The translations under genes and the position numbers were made by a program. DNA of 64,000 nucleotides from Streptomyces dangxiongensis (GTDB lineage Bacteria > Actinomycetota > Actinomycetes > Streptomycetales > Streptomycetaceae). Position 1 is the stretch's first letter. The number at the start of each line of letters is the position of its first letter. Location of the stretch: the NCBI RefSeq assembly GCF_003675325.1, contig NZ_CP033073.1:5270001-5334000 (forward strand). Reading direction: 5' to 3'. Below are positions 25,664 through 39,009 of this stretch, one piece after another. Under the pieces are notes generated by a model. The model searched no databases. It saw only the letters and a program-made list of their open reading frames with translations, and was not told the origin of the DNA.

Positions 25664-27274
25664 TCAGCGGCCCAGCGCGCGCCGGCCGCGCCCCTGGGAG
25701 AGAACCGGCAGGTTGCGTGCCGGCGCCTGCCCGCGGGTGTCCTCCTCGATGCGCAGCGCCAGCGCCGGGCAGCGGCGCACCGCGCGCAGCGCCTTCGCCT
25801 CCGCGTACCGGGGCACCTGCGCCTGGGCGACGGTCGGGAAGCCGTCGGCGCCCAGCTCGAACACCTCCGGCAGGATGTCCGCGCACAGCCCGTGGCCCCG
25901 GCACAGCGTCCAGTCGACGTAGATCTTCTGCCGGCTGCCGCCGGTCTCCTCGGGCTCCGCGCCGCCCGGGATGCCCGTGGGGCCCTTGCCTGCCTCGAAG
26001 AGCGGCAGCACGCCCGCCACGGGCCGTCCGCAGCCGTTCCCGAGGACATGGGCGGCCAGGTCGTCGGTGAACGCCTTGATGGTCGACTCCAGGAACATCG
26101 CCGAGCCGTCCGGGTGGGAACACGCCCCGCGCCGCTTGACGTTCTTCGCGACCTGCTTCAGCGCCTCCAGGGCGGCCGGTCCGCCGCCGTTGAGGATGTC
26201 CTCCAGCCCGCGCGCGGCGGCGGGCAGTCCCAGGTAGCAGGGGCCGCACTGGCCGGCGCTCTCCTCGGCCAGCCACTGCGCCACCCGCAGCGACTCGCCC
26301 AGCGGGCAGGTGTCCTGGCTGATCGGCAGAATCGCGCCCGCGCCCAGCGAACCGCCCACCGCGTCCAGCGAGTTGCGGGAGACGATCGCCTCGTCGACCG
26401 TCGCCGCGTCGATCCACTTGCCGTGGTATCCGCCGGTCAGCACGCCCTGCGGCACCGGCGGGGCGCCCGCGAGCTGGAGCACGTAGCGCAGCGGCACGCC
26501 GGTCGGGACCTCGATCACCATCGGGCGGGCCACGGCGCCGGACACGGTGAGCATCACGGTGCCCGGCTCGTCGTACAGGCCGGTGTTGCCGTACCGCTCC
26601 GGGCCGATGCGGGCGGCGATCGCAAGCTGCGCGAACGTCTCCGCGTTCGACAGCAGCGTGGGCGCTCCGCCGACCCCGCTCTGCGAGGCGCTGATCTTGC
26701 GGCCGGGCGGGACCGCCGGGCCGCCGTCGACCGAGCGGATCAGCGAGGCGGCGGCGCCGGTGACCATGCGCACCGGATTGCGCTGCACCCACGCGCGCAG
26801 CACCGATCTACGGCTGTTGCTCAGACCCCGCTCGGCGAGCGCCGCCTCCATGGAGCGCTGCGTGGACTCCCGGGTGACCCCGATGACCAGGGTGCGCGCG
26901 CCGAGCGCCTCCGCGCACAGCAGCGCGCCGTCCAGGATGAGGTGCGGGGCGCGGTTGATGAGCACCGTGTCCTTGCGGCAGGCGGGCTCGTCCTCGCTGC
27001 CGTTGACCACGACGACCGGCCGCACCCCGCGCTTGATCGCCGCCTCGGCGACCGAGCGCAGCTTCTTGTGGAAGGGGAAGCCGGCGCCGCCGCGGCCCCG
27101 GAGGTTGATGCGTTCGGAGAGCTGGGCGAGCTGCTCGCCGCCCAGCGGGTCGAGCGGCCCGTGCACCTTCAGGTGCATGGGCAGATCGAGCCGCTCCACA
27201 AGGTCGAAGCCCGACGTGAGCTGGGGAAGCCCGACCACGCGGACCTCGGGGACGTCGGGCAGGGCCTCGTTCAC
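25664..27274 (-). CDS. NuoF-like flavoprotein fused to a ferredoxin domain
   Basis: A 536-residue fusion. The NuoF-like part has GRGGAGFPF (60-68) and NGSEDEP (91-97) for FMN binding, then an SLBB-like region. Its iron-sulfur site reads ESAGQCGPC (338-346) with a later Cys 385, so the first ligand of the usual CGxCxPC motif is alanine. The C-terminal ferredoxin (about 450-510) has C-x2-H-x2-C (458-464) and CP (502), the pattern of actinobacterial single-cluster ferredoxins. It probably moves electrons from NAD(P)H or a flavin to a partner. The GTG start overlaps the stop of the upstream membrane heme gene by 4 bases, so the two proteins are likely one system. It is not complex I itself; the nuo genes are absent. 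Confidence 0.8.
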   Translation of the reverse strand: MNEALPDVPEVRVVGLPQLTSGFDLVERLDLPMHLKVHGPLDPLGGEQLAQLSERINLRGRGGAGFPFHKKLRSVAEAAIKRGVRPVVVVNGSEDEPACRKDTVLINRAPHLILDGALLCAEALGARTLVIGVTRESTQRSMEAALAERGLSNSRRSVLRAWVQRNPVRMVTGAAASLIRSVDGGPAVPPGRKISASQSGVGGAPTLLSNAETFAQLAIAARIGPERYGNTGLYDEPGTVMLTVSGAVARPMVIEVPTGVPLRYVLQLAGAPPVPQGVLTGGYHGKWIDAATVDEAIVSRNSLDAVGGSLGAGAILPISQDTCPLGESLRVAQWLAEESAGQCGPCYLGLPAAARGLEDILNGGGPAALEALKQVAKNVKRRGACSHPDGSAMFLESTIKAFTDDLAAHVLGNGCGRPVAGVLPLFEAGKGPTGIPGGAEPEETGGSRQKIYVDWTLCRGHGLCADILPEVFELGADGFPTVAQAQVPRYAEAKALRAVRRCPALALRIEEDTRGQAPARNLPVLSQGRGRRALGR

Positions 27275-28569
27275 TTAAAGCCTCCGGAAGGCGTGTTCCA
27301 AGGTTCGCCCGAGCCCGTCGTGTCGTAGGACGTGCCGGGCAGCGTTTCGGTGGCGGGACCGCTGTCGTACGTGTCACTCGGGTTGTACGTGCCGTAGAGG
27401 CCGTTTGTCTCACCGGTGTCGTACACGTCACCTCCGCCGTATCCGCCGGCGCCCGGATTGCCGTAGACCGGGATGGTGTATCCGGTGTCCTGGAGCGGGT
27501 CGTACGCGGACGGCGGGGCCTCGCCGACCGGCGGCGGGGACGGCACCGGCCAGCTACCCGAGGTGCTGGAGGGGCCGTCCACACGCGGGACGGCCTCCGT
27601 GGGCTGGAGGTCCAGCGGCAGGTCCATGCGGGCCGTCTGGCCGGGCACGAACGGGCTGCCCGGGAACGCCCCGCCCGGGATGCCCGGCGTCGACACCGCG
27701 CGGTAGGCCGCCGCGAAGCCCGCGGCGGGATCCGGCGCGGGGTCCGCGGGGGACTGGTACAACGGCGCGCCGGTGGCCGCCGGCCCGGCGGGCTTCGGCT
27801 GCCGCCGGCTGCCGTAACCGGGCAGCGATGGCTCGGACACCCGGGAGCGGCTCGCGTCCAGCTCGTCCAGCCCGGGGCGCTCGGAGCTGCCGAACAGCGC
27901 CACCAGCCGGTCGGCGACCTTGCGCTTGACCGGCCGCGGGGCCGCGCGCAGCGCGAGGGCGCCCATCACGCCGAGCAGGGACAGGCTGTAGAGGATCACG
28001 AAGACCGGCTTGGCGGCGCGACCCGCGTAGAGCCCGTGGACGAGCGCCGCGCACCAGGCCGGGTAGGCCAGCATGTGCATGGCGCGCCAGCGGGCGGCGA
28101 CCGGGGCCGGGGCGGCGAAATTGCTGCGCAGGGCACCGGTGACGCCCACGAAGATCATCAGCAGGCCGGCCAGGGAGCCCAGTCCGATCAGGCCGCCGAT
28201 CCCGGTGACGCCCAGCGAGAACGGGATGACCGCGGCGATCAACTGGGTGTGGTCCAGCACGATCTTCGTGGTGATGTGCAGCAACAGGAAGGCGATCGAG
28301 GCGACCGCGGTCGTACGGTGCACCGCCTGGCCGACGATCCGCTGCCGGGTGTTCAGGAAGATCCGGTCCTGGGCGAACAGGCCCCAGATCACCGAGCAGC
28401 TCAGCGAGACGAGGGACAGCACGCCCGCGCCGAAGTTCAGGAACTCGCGGAACTGGCTGCCTCCGACCAGCACGACCACGGGTATCAGCAGCAGGACGAC
28501 AGCGGACGCCACCCCATAGGCCGAGCGGCCCGGCCTGGGGAGCGAGCTGGTACTACGACGAGGGTTCAT
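27271..28569 (-). CDS. Ferric-reductase-like di-heme b membrane protein with disordered C-terminus
   Basis: A 432-residue protein with about six membrane segments in the first 210 residues. Two histidine pairs in different helices, H84/H98 and H165/H178, have the 12-13 residue spacing of ferric reductase/NADPH-oxidase/MsrQ domains. This predicts two stacked b hemes carrying electrons across the membrane. Residues 220-432 are Pro/Gly/Ser/Tyr-rich and disordered. Translation is coupled to the NuoF-ferredoxin protein downstream (GTGA). The likely role is to pass cytoplasmic reducing power to an extracytoplasmic acceptor; the acceptor is unknown (inference). Confidence 0.75.
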   Translation of the reverse strand: MNPRRSTSSLPRPGRSAYGVASAVVLLLIPVVVLVGGSQFREFLNFGAGVLSLVSLSCSVIWGLFAQDRIFLNTRQRIVGQAVHRTTAVASIAFLLLHITTKIVLDHTQLIAAVIPFSLGVTGIGGLIGLGSLAGLLMIFVGVTGALRSNFAAPAPVAARWRAMHMLAYPAWCAALVHGLYAGRAAKPVFVILYSLSLLGVMGALALRAAPRPVKRKVADRLVALFGSSERPGLDELDASRSRVSEPSLPGYGSRRQPKPAGPAATGAPLYQSPADPAPDPAAGFAAAYRAVSTPGIPGGAFPGSPFVPGQTARMDLPLDLQPTEAVPRVDGPSSTSGSWPVPSPPPVGEAPPSAYDPLQDTGYTIPVYGNPGAGGYGGGDVYDTGETNGLYGTYNPSDTYDSGPATETLPGTSYDTTGSGEPWNTPSGGFK

Positions 28570-28672
28570 GGGGGCAACTCCGAGCAGTTTCGGGAAAGCG
28601 GTCCCGCTGCCGCACTCTAGGTGGCGCCATACCGATCAGTACGGGGTTTGAGTCATCGCGTCGTCGTCGACG

Positions 28673-28718
28673 GACCAGGCGACTGGAACGGTGTCCTCGG
28701 GGGACGGTACGCCTGGTC
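28673..28718. repeat. GACCAGGCG/CGCCTGGTC inverted repeat in the divergent region before leuS
   Basis: Perfect 9-bp arms (28673-28681, 28710-28718) with a GTCC/GGAC pairing inside. It lies between the di-heme protein gene (minus) and the leuS leader (plus). Could be a hairpin or an operator for either. Confidence 0.4.
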
Positions 28719-28806
28719 ATCGTTGACCTTCATTCAGTTCCGGCGGGGTGCGTGACATGTCCCTCAGGCATACGGAAGCGCGTCGCCGCTTGCTCAAGGG
28801 CTGCGG

Positions 28807-28821
28807 TACCCTAACGCCATG
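28807..28821 (+). promoter_or_regulatory. Leaderless promoter of the leuS leader
   Basis: TACCCT (28807-28812), six bases, then the ATG of the leader peptide at 28819. Transcription would begin at the leader peptide start. Confidence 0.55.
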
Positions 28822-28857
28822 CGTGCCGTACGCCTTCTGCTTAGCGGGCCGCGCTGA
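28819..28857 (+). CDS. leuS leader peptide with three consecutive leucine codons
   Basis: A 12-residue [15 protein letters not shown], with CTT-CTG-CTT leucine codons at positions 6-8, ending TGA at 28855-28857. CTT is rare in such G+C-rich genomes, so slow decoding under low charged tRNA-Leu is plausible. It is followed by alternative stems and a terminator and then leuS, the layout of ribosome-mediated attenuation. Confidence 0.75.
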   Translation: MRAVRLLLSGPR

Positions 28858-28929
28858 TCAGTACCGACCCGGCGGTCAGCCGTGAGGTCGGCATCGGCGC
28901 GGCGTCCCCTCCTGTGCGAGGGGCTTTTT
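28851..28929 (+). promoter_or_regulatory. Attenuator of leuS
   Basis: Alternative pairings are visible: GCTGA with TCAGC (near 28853 and 28876), and CCGACC (28864-28869) with GGTCGG (28886-28891). A terminator stem follows, CCCCTC/GAGGGG (28906-28911, 28918-28923) with CTTTTT. Stalling at the Leu codons would favour the middle pairing. Whether it competes directly with the terminator needs folding. Confidence 0.7.
28906..28929 (+). terminator. Intrinsic terminator in the leuS leader
   Basis: A 6-bp G+C stem, 6-nt loop, then C and five T. A textbook intrinsic terminator 41 bp before the leuS start. Confidence 0.8.
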
Positions 28930-28970
28930 CATTTCCGCGGGCAGAGACGATCGATGGAGCTTTGAGGATC

Positions 28971-31853
<2,883 letters not shown>

Positions 31854-31895
31854 TCATCGGATGCCGGGTAGGACCGGTGTCGGGGTAGTCCCCTA

Positions 31896-31936
31896 CGGGC
31901 AGGTTCGGGGTTCTCGCGGAACTCCGGGCCTGCCCG
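31896..31936 (+). terminator. Terminator of leuS
   Basis: CGGGCAGG (31896-31903) pairs with CCTGCCCG (31929-31936), and an inner stem pairs GTTC with GAAC across a TCGC loop. Confidence 0.75.
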
Positions 31937-31992
31937 CAGCGTTTACCGTGGAGAGCGCGGCGGCCCGCCGTACCGACCCGAGGAGGAGCGTC

Positions 31993-32742
31993 ATGGAAGT
32001 AGTGATCGCCGTGTTCGCCCTGCTCTTCCTGCTCTTCGTCGGCCTGGGCACGTACGCCACGGTCAAAGCGGTGGGCGCCGCCCGGCGCGGGGTCGACCGG
32101 ACGATCGCACAGGCCCGCCGCACGGTGGAGGACCACACCCTGCGCGCCAAGTCCTTCGCCCAGATCGGTCCGGCCGGTGAGATCGCCCAGCTCCGGCTCG
32201 CGCTGCGCACCTCCATGCGTGCCACGCAGGACGCGCTGCACGCGGGCGTGGCCGAGGACGAGTCGCTGAAGGAGTCCCTCGGCCTCTTCCAGCGGCTCAG
32301 CGTGCACGGGTACGAGCTGGACGCCGACCTCAAGCGCCTGGAGTCCGAGCCGGACCGGGCCACACTCACCGAGCGCCTGCCCGGACTGCGGGAACGCACC
32401 GAGCGCATCACCCGATCCGCGGACTCCCTGCGCTGGGCCGTCCGCGACCGGGCCCGCCGCTTCGCGGACGACGACCTGGGCAGCCTCAGCGCCCAGATCG
32501 ACATGGAAGCGGGCGCCCTGCGTCACTGGACGCGGACCGAGCCCGCCGAGGCACCTCCGCAGTGGCCCGAAGCGCCCGCCCCCACGCCCTCCGGGTCCCA
32601 CGGCCCGGCCACGGAGCAGACCTGGCCCCGCACCTCGGGCGCCGGCCCCGCGGGAGAGCCGGCCCCCGAGGCGATCGCCCCGCCGGCCGGGCGCACATCC
32701 TTCCCCTGGCAGAAGAAGTCCCGCCCGGAGAAGACCACATGA
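31993..32742 (+). CDS. Membrane-anchored coiled-coil protein of unknown function
   Basis: A 249-residue protein. Start ATG 31993 follows AGGAGGAGCGTC. One N-terminal membrane segment lies at about 2-25 (VVIAVFALLFLLFVGLGTYA). A long charged heptad-like helix follows (about 30-165, with regular Leu/Arg/Glu spacing), then a Pro/Ala-rich disordered tail ending in KKSRPEKTT. A TACCGT hexamer at 31944-31949 may be its promoter. The layout resembles a scaffold or a cell-envelope tether; no enzyme domain is visible. Confidence 0.75.
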   Translation: MEVVIAVFALLFLLFVGLGTYATVKAVGAARRGVDRTIAQARRTVEDHTLRAKSFAQIGPAGEIAQLRLALRTSMRATQDALHAGVAEDESLKESLGLFQRLSVHGYELDADLKRLESEPDRATLTERLPGLRERTERITRSADSLRWAVRDRARRFADDDLGSLSAQIDMEAGALRHWTRTEPAEAPPQWPEAPAPTPSGSHGPATEQTWPRTSGAGPAGEPAPEAIAPPAGRTSFPWQKKSRPEKTT

Positions 32743-32801
32743 GCGGACCGCTCCCCGCCCGCGCCGCCCGGGCCGGGCTGCCGCACGAGCGCCCCGGCAG
32801 G

Positions 32802-32817
32802 TAACCTCCAGCTCATG
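32802..32817 (+). promoter_or_regulatory. Leaderless promoter of degV
   Basis: TAACCT (32802-32807), seven bases, then ATG 32815; no ribosome-binding site. Confidence 0.5.
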
Positions 32818-33660
32818 TCCCGCCATGTCGCGATCGTCACCGATTCAACGGCCTACCTGCCGCCCCGGGCGATGGAGCGTCACGGCATCACCGCGGTCCC
32901 GCTGACCGTGGTCCTCGGCGACCGCGCCCTGGAAGAGGGCACCGAGATCTCCACCCGCTCCCTCGCCCAGGCGCTCCAGAAACGGCGCTCCGTCACCACC
33001 TCCCGCCCCAGCCCCCAGGTGTTCGCGGAGACCTACCGCCGGGTCGCCGCGTCCGGCGCGGACGGGATCGTCTCCCTGCACCTGTCCGCCGAGCTGTCCG
33101 GCACCTACGACGCGGCCGTCCTCGCCGCACGCGAGGCGCCGGTGCCCGTGCGGGTGGTGGACACCGGCATGGTCGCCATGGCGCTCGGTTTCTGCGCGCT
33201 CACCGCGGCCGAGACCGCGGCGGCGGGCGGCACCGCGGACGAGGCCGTCACGGCCGCCGAGAAACGGGCCGCGGGCACCTCCGCCTTCTTCTACGTCGAC
33301 ACCCTCGACTATCTGCGCCGAGGCGGCCGCATGGGAGCAGCGCAGGCCCTCCTCGGTTCCGCGCTCGCCGTCAAGCCCCTGCTCCAGCTCGAGGGGGGCC
33401 GTATCGAGCTGCTGGAGAAGGTGCGTACGGCGTCCAGGGCGATCGCGCGCCTGGGGGAACTCGCCGCCGAGCGGGCGGCCGACGCCGAGGTCGACATCGC
33501 CGTTCACCACCTCGCCGCCCCGGACCGCGCCGCCGCGCTCGCCGACCGGCTGCGGGTACGTGTCCCCGGGCTGGCCGACCTGCACGTCAGCGAGGTCGGA
33601 GCGGTGATCGGCGCACACACCGGCCCCGGGCTGCTGGGCGCGGTCGTCTCACCCCGCTGA
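32815..33660 (+). CDS. DegV family fatty-acid-binding protein
   Basis: A 281-residue DegV/FakB-type protein: IVTDSTAYLPP at the start, TSRPSPQVF, SLHLSAELSGTY (lipid head-group serine/threonine motif) and VDTGMVAMALGF. Family members bind fatty acids; with FakA-type kinases they feed exogenous fatty acids into phospholipids. No FakA partner is in this window. It ends with HTGPGLLGAVV, the typical C-terminal motif. Likely leaderless. Confidence 0.9.
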   Translation: MSRHVAIVTDSTAYLPPRAMERHGITAVPLTVVLGDRALEEGTEISTRSLAQALQKRRSVTTSRPSPQVFAETYRRVAASGADGIVSLHLSAELSGTYDAAVLAAREAPVPVRVVDTGMVAMALGFCALTAAETAAAGGTADEAVTAAEKRAAGTSAFFYVDTLDYLRRGGRMGAAQALLGSALAVKPLLQLEGGRIELLEKVRTASRAIARLGELAAERAADAEVDIAVHHLAAPDRAAALADRLRVRVPGLADLHVSEVGAVIGAHTGPGLLGAVVSPR

Positions 33661-33808
33661 GACCGGGCCCGCCGCACCCCCTGCCCCGGTGCGTGGTGGG
33701 CGGCGCCGTTTCACCCCTCCGGCTGACGGAGTTGTCCACAATCGGGACGTCATCCACCGGAATCGACCAAGATCATCGCGGGATGGCGGATTGCCTCATC
33801 CTCGTCGC

Positions 33809-35100
<1,292 letters not shown>

Positions 35101-35104
<4 letters not shown>

Positions 35105-38100
35105 ACGGCACACCGGAGGAGGCGCGTGCGCGTGCCGTCCCCGAAGGGCCGGAAGGAGCCGAAGGAACCGGGGGATCCGGGGGGTCCGGGGGGTCCGAGA
35201 AGTCGGCGATCGCGGACATGGGCGGAACGGACCCCCTGGACCTGCGCCTGGTACCGCCCGCGCTCGCGGCCTGGGCCACAGCGGCCCTGACCCTGGACGC
35301 ACCTCCGGCCTGGACCGTCGCGATCGTGGTCGTCTGCCTGGCCGGCGGAATCGCCCTGCTGTCGGTGCGGCGGCCGGCCCGGCCCGGACGGAACGGCCTG
35401 GCCGACCGCACGGCGGGGAACACCGGCCCGGCACGGACGGGGCGAACGGCGATGGCCGGACGGGCACTGCCGGGGCCAACGGTGACTTCGGTGCCGGTGC
35501 CGGTGCCGGTGCGGCTGCGGGCGCCGGTGGGGGTGCCGGGCGGGTGGGAACCGGCGCCGGGTGGGCGAGGGGTGGTTCTCCGGCGGGCTGTGCGTGAGGG
35601 GGACGGGCCGTGGGTGCGTGGCCGGTTCGGCTGGGCCCGTGCCGCCGTCGCCGCGGTGTTGCTCTGCGCCGCGGCGGCGGCCGTTTCCGCGGGGTTGCAC
35701 GGGGCGGACGTCCGGCGTGGCCCGGTACCCGAGCTGGCCCGGCGGTCCGCGACCGTGACCGCCGAGATCGAGATCACCGGCGATCCCTGGCTGAGCGGGC
35801 CACGGGTGCGGGGCGACCACGCGGCGCCCGTGGCGGTGCTGGCCCGGGCGGAGGTGCGCGTCGTCGAGGACACCGACGGGAAGCGTGTGCGGACACGAAC
35901 CCCCGTGCTGCTGATCGTCGACACGGACGTCCCGGCACCCGAGGGAAGCGCGGGGGACGACCACGTTCCCGCACCACCGGCCGCCGGACGCGAGGGAGCC
36001 GGAGACGAAGAGTCCGCCGGAGACGACAGGCCCGCCGGAGACGACAGGCCCGCCGGAGACGACAGGCCCGCCGGAGACGAGAAGTCCGCCGGACACGACA
36101 GGCCCACCGGCGGCGCGGGGCCCGTCGAAGGTGAAAGGCCCGCCGGGCGTGCGGCCTGGCTCGGGCTGACGCCGTCCACGCGGCTGCGGGTGAGCGGGCG
36201 GCTGGCGCCCGCGCTGACGGACGGCGACCGTACGGCGGCCGTGCTGCGGGTGCGCGGCCGGCCCGAGCCGCGCGTCGTAGCGGGGCCGAACGGGCCGCAA
36301 CGACTGGCGGCGCGGCTCAGGGCCGGCCTGCGGAAGGCGACCGACGGCCTGCCCGCGGACGCGCGGGCACTGCTGCCAGGGCTGGTCGTCGGGGACACCT
36401 CACGGATCACGCCCGAGCTGGACGACGCCTTCGACAGGACGGACCTGGCGCACACGCTCGCCGTCTCCGGCAGCAACCTCACCATCCTGCTCGCGCTGCT
36501 CATCGGGCCGCCGGGCCTGGCCCGCCGGGCCGAGCGCCGTGGACTGGCCCCGCGGCTGGGTCTCTCACTGCGGGCGACGGCCCTGCTCGCGGGAGCGCTG
36601 ACGCTGGTCTTCGTGATGGTGTGCCGGCCCGACCCCAGCGTTCTGCGGGCCGCCGCCTGCGGTGCGGTCGCCCTGCTCGCCCTGGCCACCGGGCGCCGCG
36701 GATCACTCGTACCGGCGCTGGCCACTGCCGTCCTGCTGCTGGTGCTCTACGACCCGTGGCTGGCGCGCAGTTACGGCTTCCTGCTGTCCGTCCTGGCCAC
36801 CGGCGCCCTGCTGGTGCTGGCGCCCGGCTGGAGCGCGGCGCTGCGGCGGCGCCGGGTGCCGCCGCGGCTCGCCGAGGCCCTGGCGGCGGCAGCCGCCGCG
36901 CAGGCGGTGTGCGCGCCGGTCGTGGTGGTGCTGTCGGCGCGGGTGAGCCTGGTGGCGGTGCCGTGCAACCTGCTGGCCGAGGTGGCGGTGGCACCGGCCA
37001 CGGTGCTGGGGTTCGCGGCGCTCGTGACGGCGCCGGTGGTGATGCCGGTGGCCAGGGGGCTGGCCTGGTGCGCGAGTTGGCCCGCCGGCTGGATCGCGGG
37101 GGTGGCCCGCACCGGGGCCGCGCAGCCCGGCGCGGGTGTGGACTGGCCGGGGAGCTGGCCCGGCGCGCTGCTGCTCGCCGTGGTCACCGTGGCGGTCGTC
37201 CTGGCCGGCCGGAGACTGGTGCGGCACCCGTGGTGGTGCGGGCTGCTCGGGCTGCTGCTCGTGTTGCTGGTGACGCGGCCGGCACCGCTGACCCGGGTGA
37301 TCACGGGCTGGCCGCCGCCGGGCTGGCGGTTCGCGATGTGCGATGTCGGACAGGGAGACGCGACCGTGCTGGCGGCGGGCGACGGCGCGGGGGTGGTCGT
37401 GGACGCCGGACCCGATCCGGTGCTGGTCGACCGGTGCCTGACACAGCTCGGCATCACGCGGATCCCCCTCCTGGTGCTCACCCACTTCCACGCCGACCAC
37501 GTCGCGGGACTGCCCGGCGTCCTGCGGGGCCGCTCGGTGGCCGCGATCGAGACCACCGGGTTCGCGGAACCGGCCGCACAGGCCGAGTTCGTCAGGAGCG
37601 AGGCAGCCGAACGGCACATCCCGGTCACGACGGCCGTCGCGGGAGAGGAGCGGCGCGCCGGGCCGCTCGCCTGGCGGGTCCTGTGGCCGCCGGAGAGCCC
37701 GCGGTCTCCCACCGGCGGGCGCGCGTCACCCGCCCGGCCGGACGCACTCCCGCAACCGGAGGGACCGAACGACGCCAGTGTGGCCCTGCTCGTACGTACC
37801 GGCGGGCTGCGGCTGCTGTTGCTCGGAGATCTGGAACCTCCCTCCCAGCAAGCGCTGTTGCGGTCCCCGGCGGCGGCCGGACTGGCCGGGGTGGACGTCC
37901 TGAAGGTGGCCCATCACGGCTCGGCCCACCAGGACCCGGAACTGATACGGCTCGCGGCACCCCGGGTGGCCCTCGTCTCCGCCGGCGCCGACAACCCGTA
38001 CGGTCACCCGGCACCGACGACCGTGGCGGCGCTGCGGGCCGGCGGCGCGGTGGTGCTGAGCACGGACCGGGACGGCGCGCTCGCGGTGGGCGGCACCGGA

Positions 38101-38139
38101 GGGACGGACGGGGAGGTACGGGTGACGAGAGCGCGCTGA
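35101..38139 (+). CDS. comEC: ComEC/Rec2 DNA-uptake channel protein
   Basis: A 1012-residue protein whose ATG overlaps the comEA stop (ATGA), which fixes the start; the open frame upstream is a G+C-bias artefact. It has an N-terminal pair of membrane segments, an OB-like region and the Competence membrane domain (about 430-720). A C-terminal metallo-beta-lactamase-fold nuclease-like domain starts near residue 745 and carries THFHADHVAGL (794-804). Between the first segments and the OB region lies an inserted low-complexity stretch with five AGDDRP-type repeats (about 306-335). Homologues pass single-stranded DNA across the membrane. Confidence 0.9.
36016..36105 (+). repeat. Five tandem 18-bp repeats in comEC
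   Basis: Units of 18 bp encoding AGDDRP (three perfect), AGDEKS and AGHDRP. They lie in a hydrophilic insertion of ComEC and keep the frame at any copy number. Confidence 0.85.
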
Positions 38140-38203
38140 GAGGGGTTGGGCGGGGGTCTGACCTGGCGCTTCGGGGGGTGGCCCGGTGTCGGAGAATAGG
38201 GCC

Positions 38204-38449
38204 GTGAGCGATGTGAGACACGTGCTGGTGCTGCCCGACCGTGACGCCGCCGAGGAGGTGACTGAGGCGCTCAGGGAACGGTTCGGGACCGACGAGGAAC
38301 CGCGGCTCGTCCGGGACGCCCTGGCCGGTGAGGACGACGCCGAGGACGCCCAGTGGCTGGTGCTCCTGCGCGACGAGAACGAGCGCCTCGACCCCGCCGA
38401 GCTGGACGCGTTCGCGGGGGAGTGGGACGGCTGGCGCGAGGAGCCGTGA
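38204..38449 (+). CDS. 81-residue conserved acidic protein
   Basis: From GTG 38204 (VSDVRHVLVLPDRDAAEEV...), 81 residues; an upstream ATG at 38186 gives 87. It is a small acidic alpha/beta protein with DEEPRLVRDALAGEDDAEDAQWLVLL in the middle, no cysteines and no membrane segment. It follows comEC by about 60 bp and may be in the same transcript. No function recognised. Codon use is typical of the genome. Confidence 0.65.
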   Translation: MSDVRHVLVLPDRDAAEEVTEALRERFGTDEEPRLVRDALAGEDDAEDAQWLVLLRDENERLDPAELDAFAGEWDGWREEP

Positions 38450-38626
38450 CCCTCACGGCGGTCCCCGTCCGCCCGGCGCCGTGCCGTACGGGGGCACAGC
38501 GGACGTGAGGGGTAGCTCCGGTGTCGACCGGGACGCGCCGCTGGCGCGGCCCTTGACTCTCGCCCCGAACCCAGGAGCCCTGTCGGGCGAACCGCCCGCC
38601 CGCCGGCCGAGCGCGCGCTGGAATGC

Positions 38627-38998
38627 TCAGCCTTGTGAGGCCTCGGCCACGTCGACCGCTTCGAAGCCTTCGCGACGCATCCGCTCAACTCCCCAGGCGC
38701 CGAGCGGCCCGAGCGCTTGATTGAGGGTGCGCCCGTGTTCAGTCAGGGAGTACTCCACCCGCGGCGGCACCTCGGCGTGAACCTCCCGGTGCACGAGACC
38801 GTCCGCCTCCATCTCACGCAGGTGCTGCGTCAGCATCTTCTCGCTCACTCCCGGCAGACCGCGACGCAGCTCAGCGAAGCGGCGTACGCGGCGGGCCTCG
38901 AGTTCCCAGAGGATCAGTCCCTTCCACTTGCCGCTCACCACGTCGAGCGCAGCGTCGATGCCACAGATGTAAGGCCCGCATCTCGGCGCCTTGGCCAT
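38627..38998 (-). CDS. HxlR family transcriptional regulator
   Basis: A 123-residue winged-helix regulator (from ATG 38998; GTG 39001 immediately before is the alternative). It has the HxlR hallmarks: an N-terminal cysteine (CGIDAALDVVSGKWKGLILWEL), then RRFAELRRGLPGVSEKMLTQHLREMEADGLV and YSLTEHGRTL. Members respond to reactive electrophiles, redox or substrates and usually control a divergent enzyme. Here the divergent gene is an imine-reductase-like enzyme, and the 80 bp between them hold a palindrome likely to be the operator. Confidence 0.9.
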   Translation of the reverse strand: MAKAPRCGPYICGIDAALDVVSGKWKGLILWELEARRVRRFAELRRGLPGVSEKMLTQHLREMEADGLVHREVHAEVPPRVEYSLTEHGRTLNQALGPLGAWGVERMRREGFEAVDVAEASQG

Positions 38999-39009
38999 CA
39001 CTGACCCCC

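Noticed and set aside
25664..27274. Complex I subunit NuoF
   Set aside because: No other nuo gene is nearby, a cluster ligand is missing and a ferredoxin is fused at the C-terminus.
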